DNA from: Sulfurovum sp.
GTDB taxonomy: Bacteria; Campylobacterota; Campylobacteria; Campylobacterales; Sulfurovaceae
DNA length: 44,190 nt
Assembly (NCBI GenBank): GCA_026982075.1
Contig: JALSHU010000094.1
Location: forward strand, 1 to 44,190
Reading direction: 5' to 3'
Shown piece by piece: positions 26,011-33,285 of the stretch. A model generated the notes under the pieces. The model saw only the letters and a program-made list of their open reading frames with translations. It searched no databases and had not been told where the DNA came from. Position 1 is the first letter of the stretch, and each line of letters starts with the position of its first letter. A program made the position numbers and the translations under genes.

Positions 26011-28086
26011 ATGAAATCAAAATTTTTAACACTGTCACTTATCGCATCAGTTGCATTATTGGGGACAGCTACATATGCAGAAGAAGTTACACTCGATCCT
26101 ATCGTTGTGGGAGCGGACTTTAGGGAACAAAATCTTTCAAAGGTAGCTGCTTCAGTGAGCATTATTACTGAAGCAGACATTTATGACAAAGCAGCACAGT
26201 CCTTTGTTGAGGTCATTTCGGCTGAACCAAATGTAAACTTTTCTGCAGGTGCATCCAAGGCAAAATTTATCCAAATTCGTGGTATTGGTGAAAGAAGTCA
26301 GTTTGTCACACCTATTAACCCTTCGGTAGGGATAATGGTCGATGGGATTGATTTTTCACAATCTGCTTTGGGTGTGACCATGTATGACTTAAAACAGATT
26401 GAAGTACTTAGAGGACCACAGGGAACTACTTTTGGTGTCAATGGTCTTGCTGGTGTTATTAACATTGAGAGTAATGACCCAACCAGTCAAGCAGGAGGTC
26501 ACCTTGAGGCAACTGTAGGAAATTACAATACTAAAGCATTAGGGTTTACCTTTAATACACCGCTAGTAGAAGATAAATTGCTCGCAAGATTTTCACTTTA
26601 TAAAAATACATCTGATGGTTATATGAATAACGTTTTCTTAGGACGTGAAGATACTCAGAATATTGATGAACTCTCAGCAAAAGCAAAATTTCGTTGGTTT
26701 GCAGCAGATAATCATACGATTGATTTGACATTACAACATATTAATATTAATAATGGTTATGATGCCTTTACTTTTGACAATTCAAGAAATTCTTATGCAG
26801 ATGAGCCAGGGCGTGACACACAGAAAACGAATGCTTTTGCACTTAAGTCTACGTATCAAGTGAATGAAGCGATGCATCTTATTTCTGCTGTGAGCTATAG
26901 TAAATCAGACTTAGAGTATAGTTTTGATGTAGATTGGTCTTATGTAGGTGAGTTTGATGATGCATTAGGTCCTTACAGTGCATTTGATCAGTACTTAAGA
27001 GACAGAGAACAGCTAGATGTAGACATACGTTTGGTTTCAGACGAAGCAGGTCGAATTTTTGCTGGGATGACAGATTGGACTATAGGAGCGTATTATAGAG
27101 ATTATTCTGAAGATTTGTCTCGTAATTATGACTTCATAGCACCGTTTAGTTCACTGTATGATACGAAAAACAAAGCTATCTATGGACAACTTGACACACA
27201 CTTATCTGATAAGTTAACTTTGGTGACAGGACTTAGATTAGAGCAATGGGAGTCTGAATATGCAGACTCTGAGAATGTGGTTATTCAAACGGATGAGTTT
27301 TTGATAGGTGGTAAGATTGGACTTAATTACCAAGCTTCAGCTGAGCGTCTATACTATGTTACTCTAGCCAAAGGGTATAAGCCTGGTGGCGTAAATGCTG
27401 ACAATCGATTATCATTGGCTCAAAGACAATATGAAACAGAGACATTGTGGAATATTGATGTCGGTGTTAATTCAAAATACTTTAACAACAAAGTAAAGAG
27501 TCGTTTTAACCTCTTTTATGGAAAACGTAAAGACCAACAAGTTAATGATTCATTGCTAATTCCACAACCAGGTGGAAGTACAGAATTTGTTGGATATACT
27601 AGTAATGCGGCAGAAGGTAATTACTATGGTTTGGAATCACAGATTGATTATTTTCCTCTTGAAAGCTTACATCTATTTACAAGTTTTGGTCTACTTCAAG
27701 CAGAATTTGATGAATATCCTAATAATCCTACAATGACAGGACGTGCACCTGCAAATTCTCCTGAATATCAGTATAATGTAGGTTTGGATTACCAGTTTTT
27801 GGATGCATGGCTATTCAAAACGAATCTTGAAGGAAAAGCAAGCCAGTACTTTTCAAATAGACATGATGAAAAAGCAGATGCATATAATTTATGGCATGCA
27901 AGTATAGAGTACACTACTGGTACTTTTACGGCATCCTTATGGGTAAGAAACATTACAGATGAAGAGTATCAAACACGAGGATTTGGAACGTTTGGTAACA
28001 ATCCTGGAAATGGATATGCAACAGAACTTTACACACAACTAGGAACACCAAGAACAGCAGGTGTAACACTCTCTTACGATTTCTAG
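26011..28086 (+). CDS. TonB-dependent outer membrane receptor, probably for thiamine
   Basis: 691 aa. The signal peptide is MKSKFLTLSLIASVALLGTATYA, cut before EEV. A TonB-box-like TLDPIVVGA and a plug domain follow (ASVSIITEADI, FIQIRGIGERSQF, IEVLRGPQGTTFGVNGLAGVINI), then a 22-strand-type barrel ending in the aromatic residue of TLSYDF. Length is normal. Substrate: no barrel motif tells, but the TPP riboswitch directly upstream and the thiB-thiP-thiQ genes downstream make thiamine or its precursor the best guess. AAGGGAATAAT precedes the ATG. Energised uptake needs TonB-ExbB-ExbD from elsewhere. Confidence 0.9.
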   Translation: MKSKFLTLSLIASVALLGTATYAEEVTLDPIVVGADFREQNLSKVAASVSIITEADIYDKAAQSFVEVISAEPNVNFSAGASKAKFIQIRGIGERSQFVTPINPSVGIMVDGIDFSQSALGVTMYDLKQIEVLRGPQGTTFGVNGLAGVINIESNDPTSQAGGHLEATVGNYNTKALGFTFNTPLVEDKLLARFSLYKNTSDGYMNNVFLGREDTQNIDELSAKAKFRWFAADNHTIDLTLQHININNGYDAFTFDNSRNSYADEPGRDTQKTNAFALKSTYQVNEAMHLISAVSYSKSDLEYSFDVDWSYVGEFDDALGPYSAFDQYLRDREQLDVDIRLVSDEAGRIFAGMTDWTIGAYYRDYSEDLSRNYDFIAPFSSLYDTKNKAIYGQLDTHLSDKLTLVTGLRLEQWESEYADSENVVIQTDEFLIGGKIGLNYQASAERLYYVTLAKGYKPGGVNADNRLSLAQRQYETETLWNIDVGVNSKYFNNKVKSRFNLFYGKRKDQQVNDSLLIPQPGGSTEFVGYTSNAAEGNYYGLESQIDYFPLESLHLFTSFGLLQAEFDEYPNNPTMTGRAPANSPEYQYNVGLDYQFLDAWLFKTNLEGKASQYFSNRHDEKADAYNLWHASIEYTTGTFTASLWVRNITDEEYQTRGFGTFGNNPGNGYATELYTQLGTPRTAGVTLSYDF

Positions 28087-28095
28087 GAAAATAAA

Positions 28096-28350
28096 ATGGA
28101 AATCTCTGTAGACATCAGCATGTATCCGCTTCAAAAGGATTTTGAAAAACCTATTTCAATTTTTATAAATCTTCTTGAGAAAGAAGAACGTGTTGAGGTA
28201 ATGCGTAATGAACTCAGCACCCAAATACATGGTGACTATAAAGTCATTATGACATTACTTGAGAAAGAGATGTTCTCTGTGTTTACAGAAATTCCAGATT
28301 CTGTATTTGTCCTCAAATTTGTTGGTAATAACAGAAGAGGCATTTATTAA
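28096..28350 (+). CDS. YkoF-like thiamine/HMP-binding domain protein (single domain)
   Basis: 84 aa with no signal peptide. The layout of VDISMYPLQKDFEKPISIFINLL, NELSTQIHGDYKVIMTLL and FVLKFVGNNRR follows one half of YkoF, the HMP/thiamine-binding protein of Bacillus (YPL near the start, ST-Q-x-x-G in the middle). YkoF has two such halves; this would be a single-domain version that dimerises. The place 9 bp after the TonB receptor, within a TPP-regulated operon, supports thiamine binding in the cytoplasm. I am less sure of the family than of the neighbours. Confidence 0.65.
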   Translation: MEISVDISMYPLQKDFEKPISIFINLLEKEERVEVMRNELSTQIHGDYKVIMTLLEKEMFSVFTEIPDSVFVLKFVGNNRRGIY

Positions 28351-28383
28351 TTTATGCGTTAGTAAACGAACCCTACATTACGG

Positions 28384-28389
28384 TATAAT
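28384..28389 (+). promoter_or_regulatory. TATAAT just upstream of thiB, possible internal promoter
   Basis: CGGTATAATCCC sits 5 bases before the thiB ATG, and no Shine-Dalgarno is visible. If used, the transcript would start at or near the ATG (leaderless). No good -35; could be chance. Confidence 0.3.
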
Positions 28390-28394
28390 CCCTT

Positions 28395-29384
28395 ATGTTA
28401 AAAATTTTTACACTATTCTTCTTTATGTCTTTAGTAATCTTTGCTAAGGAAAAACCCATACTTACTATCTATACCTATGACGCTTTTGCCACTTCATGGG
28501 GGGCAGGGCCTAAGATCAAGGAAGTTTTTGACAAAAAGTATAATGTGACAGTTAAATTTATAGGACTCTCTTCTTCAATCGTAGCATTACGTAAGATACA
28601 ACTAGAGGGAAAAAAGAGTAAAGCAGACATCCTTATGGGGATAGATACAAATATCGCAGAAGTGGCAAAAAAAACAGGATTATTTCTACCACATGGGTTA
28701 GACACTTCTAAATTAGAACTACCATTCCCTTATATAGACGATACTTTCGCAGCATTTGATTACTCGTATGTAGCTTTTGTATATAGCCAAAAGAGAGTCA
28801 AAAACCCTCCACACTCTTTTGAAGAGTTAGCCTCCATGTCAAAGGACTTTAAAATAGTCATCCAAGACCCTCGTTCTTCTACTGCAGGCTTGGCATTGCT
28901 CTTGTGGGTAAAATCGGTGTATAGTGACAAAACGTATGAGTACTGGAAACGTTTGGCTCCTCACATACTTACCATTACTAAAGGGTGGTCAGAGGCGTAT
29001 GGCTTGTTTTTAAAAGGTGAAGCAGATATGGTGCTAAGTTACACCACTTCACCTGCCTATCACATTGTAGATGAAAACAGAACAGACATTAAGTCTGCAC
29101 CTTTTAAAGACGGGCACTATGGTCAAATAGAAGTAGCAGGTATCTTAAAGAGCTCAAAACAAAAAGAGTTAGCTAAAAAGTTTTTAGCCTTTATGCATAC
29201 AAAAACTTTTGCAGATATCATCCCTACTAGTAATTGGGCATATTCAGTTGTCAAAGGCTCAAAACCTTTACCTCAAGCATTTGACACGTTACATAAACCC
29301 AAAATGCTTTTGATGAGAGGAGAACGAGTGGAAGCTCAGAGAAAAGCTATTATTAATGAGTGGTTGAGAGCCATACAGAAATAG
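28395..29384 (+). CDS. thiB: Thiamine ABC transporter, periplasmic binding protein
   Basis: 329 aa. The signal peptide MLKIFTLFFFMSLVIFA is followed by KEKPILTIYTYDAF, the usual ThiB/TbpA opening (L-x-V-Y-T-Y-D-S-F). GAGPKIKEVFDKKYNV, ADILMGIDTNI, FDYSYVAFVY, QDPRSSTAGLALLLWV, KGWSEAYGLFLKGEADMVLSYTTSPAYH, and NWAYSVV are all as in thiamine-binding ThiB proteins, where Trp/Tyr residues stack on the pyrimidine. It collects thiamine in the periplasm after the TonB receptor. Start: no ribosome-binding site is visible before the ATG; Met11 would cut into the signal peptide. Confidence 0.92.
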   Translation: MLKIFTLFFFMSLVIFAKEKPILTIYTYDAFATSWGAGPKIKEVFDKKYNVTVKFIGLSSSIVALRKIQLEGKKSKADILMGIDTNIAEVAKKTGLFLPHGLDTSKLELPFPYIDDTFAAFDYSYVAFVYSQKRVKNPPHSFEELASMSKDFKIVIQDPRSSTAGLALLLWVKSVYSDKTYEYWKRLAPHILTITKGWSEAYGLFLKGEADMVLSYTTSPAYHIVDENRTDIKSAPFKDGHYGQIEVAGILKSSKQKELAKKFLAFMHTKTFADIIPTSNWAYSVVKGSKPLPQAFDTLHKPKMLLMRGERVEAQRKAIINEWLRAIQK

Positions 29385-29386
29385 AG

Positions 29387-31009
29387 ATGTTACAAAGTTT
29401 ACTTCGATTTAAAGGTGCAGTGTTTCCTGGGGTTTTAATATCCTTCTCGTTACTTTCATTTGCATTTTTACTTTTTATGACATTGTATGTTGCACAAGAT
29501 AGTAACCTTCTTACTGCACTGGACAAACGAATAATCGGACTCTTGAAATTTACCCTTTATCAAGCGTTGTTATCTACTATACTTTCTTTAATTGTGGGTG
29601 CATTATTAGCATGGGCATTGGCACATCAGTCTCAGTTTAAGGGTAGAGGATTGTTGGTAGCATTGTTTTCTTCGTCACTTGTATTGCCTACACTTATCGT
29701 AGTTTTTGGACTCATAGGTATCTTTGGACGTAATGGTTACTTAAACCAGATGGGTCTCTTTCTTTTTGACTACTCTTTTGGTTCCTATCTGTATGGGTTA
29801 GGGGGTATACTCTTAGCCCATGTGTACCTCAATGCCTCTTTTGCATCGCGCGCTTTACTACATAGTTTTGAGTCTATACCAAAAGAGAAATATAAATTAG
29901 CAAAGTCTTTGAATTTCTCTGTGTTTGAACGTTTTTTATATGTGGAGTATCCTGCCATAAAATCTACGCTTTTAAGTATAGGGTCAACTATCTTTTTACT
30001 CTGTTTTACTTCTTTTGCAGTAGTACTTTTGCTTGGAGGGAATCCAAGTTATAACACCTTAGAAGTTGCCATTTATGAAGCAGTGAAGCTTGACTTTGAC
30101 ATAGGACTTGCATTAAAACTTGCACTTGTGCAGTTAGGTATTTCCGCAATGTTGGTGATACTTTCTTCTGGATTTAGAACAGGGCTTGGTAATTTAAAGA
30201 CAAGCCATACGCTTATACCATGGAGAGAGACTCATGTATTGAAAATAGTCCAATGGAGTATTATCACACTTTTTACACTCTTTTTTATCTTGCCTTTGGT
30301 TGTCATTTTTATAGAGGGGATAGGAGCAGATTTTGATCGTATTTTAGTAGAACCATTGTTTGTCAAGTCATTTATAACATCACTATCTTTGGCACTGGCT
30401 TCTAGTTTTTTGACGGTGTTTATTGCTTTGCTTCTAAGTAATGCAAGAAGAAATTTTACGCTCAATACACGTTTAGGTGCTACATTTTTTTCTAAACCTC
30501 TGGATGCCATTATCGCATTTTCTGGTAATCTTTATCTTGCTATACCTTCTTTGGTGATGGGGTTAGGATTTTTTTTGATGTATCAAAAGTATGATGGGTC
30601 ACAGTTGATTTGGTCAACTGTAGCAGTGCTTACTGCAAATGTATTGATGTCCCTACCTTTTGCTCTCTCTGTCTTAGCTCCCGCTATGCAAAAGACAGCC
30701 AAACGCTATGATAAACTTGCCTTTTCACTAGGACTCACAGGCTTACAAAGATGGATATATATAGAATACCCATACATTAAGTCATCACTGGGGTATGTCT
30801 TTGCATTGGCTTTTTGTTTTTCTCTAGGAGATTTAGGTATCATAGCACTCTTTGGGTCTGATGAGTTTAGTACTCTACCTTGGTACTTGTATCAGCTTAT
30901 GGGCTCATACCGTACCACAGACGCAGCAGGTGTAGCCTTGGTACTTCTGCTGTTGGTACTTACAATATTTATTATCATACCACAATTATTTAGGAGTAAA
31001 GTTGCTTAA
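29387..31009 (+). CDS. thiP: Thiamine ABC transporter, permease
   Basis: 540 aa from ATG 29387, two bases after the thiB stop; the ORF track's GTG at 29360 lies inside thiB. An inner-membrane protein with about 12 hydrophobic helices in two BPD_transp repeats. The coupling (EAA) loops read SLNFSVFERFLYVEYPAIKS and GLTGLQRWIYIEYPYIKS, each followed by a helix. The two-in-one layout is that of E. coli ThiP. It pairs with ThiQ, whose TTG start lies 8 bp inside the thiP end. Confidence 0.92.
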   Translation: MLQSLLRFKGAVFPGVLISFSLLSFAFLLFMTLYVAQDSNLLTALDKRIIGLLKFTLYQALLSTILSLIVGALLAWALAHQSQFKGRGLLVALFSSSLVLPTLIVVFGLIGIFGRNGYLNQMGLFLFDYSFGSYLYGLGGILLAHVYLNASFASRALLHSFESIPKEKYKLAKSLNFSVFERFLYVEYPAIKSTLLSIGSTIFLLCFTSFAVVLLLGGNPSYNTLEVAIYEAVKLDFDIGLALKLALVQLGISAMLVILSSGFRTGLGNLKTSHTLIPWRETHVLKIVQWSIITLFTLFFILPLVVIFIEGIGADFDRILVEPLFVKSFITSLSLALASSFLTVFIALLLSNARRNFTLNTRLGATFFSKPLDAIIAFSGNLYLAIPSLVMGLGFFLMYQKYDGSQLIWSTVAVLTANVLMSLPFALSVLAPAMQKTAKRYDKLAFSLGLTGLQRWIYIEYPYIKSSLGYVFALAFCFSLGDLGIIALFGSDEFSTLPWYLYQLMGSYRTTDAAGVALVLLLLVLTIFIIIPQLFRSKVA

Positions 31010-31643
31010 GATTCAAAATCTACAATACAAGTACAAAGATGCTAGCGATATATATACGTATAATCTACAGCTATCTCCGGGAGAAATAGGAGGAATAGTA
31101 GGACAAAGTGGCTCTGGAAAATCAACATTACTAGACATCATTGCAGGCTTTATCGAGCCTTATTCTGGTTCAGCTATACTCGATGGAGAGGAACTCATAG
31201 GAAAGCCTATAGAAAAACGTCCCATTACTATACTTTTTCAAAACCATAATTTATTTGAACATCTAAGCGTACAAAAAAATATTCTTTTAGGTATCAATAA
31301 AACCTTGAAAAACAGTAGTGAAGATATAGAAAAAGCAAAAAATATACTCAAGGTTGTAGGGTTAAAAGAGTATGAATATAAACTAGCTTCGCAACTTTCA
31401 GGCGGACAGCAACAGCGTGTGGCACTTGCACGTGTGCTGATGCGAAGAGAACCTATCTTGCTACTGGATGAACCTTTCTCGGGACTAGATGACGCCACAC
31501 GTATAGAAATGCTAGAACTGGTACAAAAAATCACTCAAGCATACAAGCTTCATACCATTATGGTTACCCATGATTTAGATGACTGTGAACGTATAGCCAA
31601 CTATGTCTATAAGATGCAAAATCATACACTTGTAAAACAATGA
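31002..31643 (+). CDS. thiQ: Thiamine ABC transporter, ATP-binding protein
   Basis: 213 aa. Walker A GQSGSGKSTLLDIIAG, Q-loop LFQNHNLFEHL, signature LSGGQQQRVALARVL, Walker B ILLLDEPFSGLD and the switch His in MVTHDLDD are all present. It drives ThiP. The start is TTG at 31002, which overlaps the thiP end and has AGGAG about 8 bases upstream; there is no ATG near enough. Short length is typical of ThiQ. Confidence 0.93.
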   Translation: MLKIQNLQYKYKDASDIYTYNLQLSPGEIGGIVGQSGSGKSTLLDIIAGFIEPYSGSAILDGEELIGKPIEKRPITILFQNHNLFEHLSVQKNILLGINKTLKNSSEDIEKAKNILKVVGLKEYEYKLASQLSGGQQQRVALARVLMRREPILLLDEPFSGLDDATRIEMLELVQKITQAYKLHTIMVTHDLDDCERIANYVYKMQNHTLVKQ

Positions 31644-32332
31644 TAGATACACTTAAGAAGCATCCTTTTTTTAATGCTAAAAAGATACAGTCATGTATGC
31701 GTTTAGAACATCAAGGGTATTGTAATGAGAACTATTTACTTGTGGTTGATGAGATAAAATATATTGTTCGTAAGTTATTACGAGAAGACATAAATAGGGC
31801 ATTTGAATGGGAAGTACAAAGTATAGCTTGGAAGCTTGGCATAACAGCCAAACCTCTAGTATATGATGAAGCCAATAGGTTTATGATTTTTGAATTTTTA
31901 GACGGTATACATAAAAATATACTTGATAATCATGCGTTAAAGTTGTTGGCTGTGACATTGGAGAAATTGCATCATATAAAGATAGATGCAAAACCTATAG
32001 AACCATATATAAACAATCGAACCTATAAAGTATTGAAATCTTTTGAAATTATAGAAAAATATCCTAAAGAGTATGTTCTTTGTCATAATGATTTAAACCC
32101 TAAAAATATATTGTTTACTAAGGAGATAAAACTTATTGATTTTGAATATGCAGGCATCAATGATAAGTATTTTGACTTAGCTTCTGTGTGTGTTGAGTTT
32201 CAATTAAACGATGTAATGCAAAAAATATTTATAGATGCTTATTTTCAAGGGAAGGATTTTTTATTAGATAAGTTGGAAGCTTATAAGGTGATTTATAGTG
32301 TTATGTGTGAGGAGTGGTTTCACAACAATTAA
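31640..32332 (+). CDS. Aminoglycoside/choline-type phosphotransferase, probable thiamine kinase
   Basis: 230 aa. The kinase fold is shown by VLCHNDLNPKNILF (catalytic HNDxxxxN) and LIDFEYAGINDKYFDLASV (metal Asp). Such sequences are called choline/ethanolamine kinase or thiamine kinase (ThiK). Because it overlaps thiQ by 4 bp at the end of a TPP-riboswitch operon, phosphorylation of imported thiamine to thiamine phosphate is the best guess; ThiL would then be needed to make TPP. LicA-like choline kinase is the alternative, but nothing for choline is nearby. Possible end of the operon, with AAAAATTTTT after the stop. Confidence 0.8.
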   Translation: MIDTLKKHPFFNAKKIQSCMRLEHQGYCNENYLLVVDEIKYIVRKLLREDINRAFEWEVQSIAWKLGITAKPLVYDEANRFMIFEFLDGIHKNILDNHALKLLAVTLEKLHHIKIDAKPIEPYINNRTYKVLKSFEIIEKYPKEYVLCHNDLNPKNILFTKEIKLIDFEYAGINDKYFDLASVCVEFQLNDVMQKIFIDAYFQGKDFLLDKLEAYKVIYSVMCEEWFHNN

Positions 32333-32383
32333 AAATTTTTCTATCTAGCATTGATGAAAGTCAAGAGTGAGAATATTGTAATA

Positions 32384-32392
32384 TGTTATAAT
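32384..32392 (+). promoter_or_regulatory. Extended -10 (TGT-TATAAT) for the toxin-antitoxin pair
   Basis: TGTTATAAT ends 36 bases before the antitoxin ATG. The -35 is poor. It suggests that the pair is transcribed independently of the thiamine operon. Confidence 0.4.
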
Positions 32393-32428
32393 AATCCAAA
32401 TGATAAAAAATCTTTATTAAGGATTGTG

Positions 32429-32644
32429 ATGTCAGACATAGAAAAAATATTTTCAGATGTTTTAGCTTTGAATACTGAAGATAAGTTACGACTAGCAGAT
32501 AAAATATTAGCATCCTTGTATCCTACTAATCATGGTGTAGATATGGTTTGGGAAGAAGAAGCAGAAGAACGGATCAGTGCTTATAAAGAAGGGAATCTTC
32601 CTGCAGTAGACGAAGAAGAGTTATTTGCTAAGTATAAGAGCTAG
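32429..32644 (+). CDS. Antitoxin, addiction-module family
   Basis: 71 aa from ATG 32429, with AAGGATTG upstream; the ORF track's 32351 start extends through the promoter. DIEKIFSDVLALNTEDKLRLADKILASL, then WEEEAEERISAYKEGNLPAVDEEELF, is the pattern of the short addiction-module component that partners RelE/ParE toxins: a helical dimer part followed by an acidic toxin-binding tail with Pro-Ala-Val-Asp. It lies 3 bp before the toxin gene. Confidence 0.82.
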   Translation: MSDIEKIFSDVLALNTEDKLRLADKILASLYPTNHGVDMVWEEEAEERISAYKEGNLPAVDEEELFAKYKS

Positions 32645-32647
32645 CGG

Positions 32648-32998
32648 ATGGTACATATACAGTTCTTAGAAGTAGCACAAGATGAGTTAGATGATTTTTT
32701 TGAATCTTATGAGTATAGACAAAAAAATATGGGATTTACATTTGTAAAAGAAGTACAGAATACATTGTATCTCCTAAAAACATATTCAGATGCATGGGGG
32801 GAAAGCTCAAGTCATACATCTAGATGTATGATAAAAGGTTTCCCTTGTGCTATTATGTACCAAAAAGTAGACGATACTATTTGGGTAGTAGCTATTAAAA
32901 ATTTGCATAAAAAACCAACACACTGGGTTTCAAAAAGTGTTTCAGAATACTCAACTAACCGTATTTCTAGTCTTCCTAGCACTATGTATACAAGATAA
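32648..32998 (+). CDS. RelE/ParE-family toxin
   Basis: 116 aa. VAQDELDDFFESYEYRQKNMGFTFVKEV, then SRCMIKGFPCAIMYQKVDDTIWVVAIKNLHKKPTHW is the standard ParE/RelE core (A-x-x-E-L, R-x-x-x-x-x-x-F-P, I-x-V-V-A-I, P-x-x-W). The family usually stops soon after PxxW at about 95 residues; here about 22 further residues (Ser-rich) follow. ParE-type gyrase poisoning or RelE-type mRNA cutting cannot be told apart from this. Directly downstream of its antitoxin. Confidence 0.82.
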   Translation: MVHIQFLEVAQDELDDFFESYEYRQKNMGFTFVKEVQNTLYLLKTYSDAWGESSSHTSRCMIKGFPCAIMYQKVDDTIWVVAIKNLHKKPTHWVSKSVSEYSTNRISSLPSTMYTR

Positions 32999-33009
32999 TA
33001 GATATAGGT

Positions 33010-33252
33010 TTATATTCTATTCCATTCTATGTAATCTTCAGGAATTCCCAATGTTGAAGTATCAAGCAATGCACCTGTTTCCGGATGTATAACAGATTGA
33101 GTATTATTCTGCACCAAGTCTTTGATAGCAACCCACATATCCTTGTACCCACCTAAATCTTTATCATTATATATTGGATGATAAAGATTATCATCCGATT
33201 TTCCTATATAAAATATGCCTGCGCTTGTTGTGTAAGATAATATATGTTTCAT
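33010..33252 (-). CDS. Small hypothetical protein
   Basis: 80 aa, soluble. It starts MKHILSYTTSAGIFYIGKSDD and ends LLDTSTLGIPEDYIEWNRI; AAAGGTATTT precedes the ATG. The Tyr/Trp-rich composition and the regular beta-like pattern (FYIGKS, YHPIYND) suggest a small folded domain. I do not recognise it as a named family, although the pattern looks conserved rather than random. It is convergent with the toxin gene and about 33 bases downstream of glmS. Confidence 0.55.
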   Translation of the reverse strand: MKHILSYTTSAGIFYIGKSDDNLYHPIYNDKDLGGYKDMWVAIKDLVQNNTQSVIHPETGALLDTSTLGIPEDYIEWNRI

Positions 33253-33285
33253 AAATACCTTTGTATTGTTAAATTTAGTTATATG

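Noticed and set aside
31640-32332. LicA-type choline kinase for surface phosphocholine
   Set aside because: No lic or choline genes nearby; operon context is thiamine.
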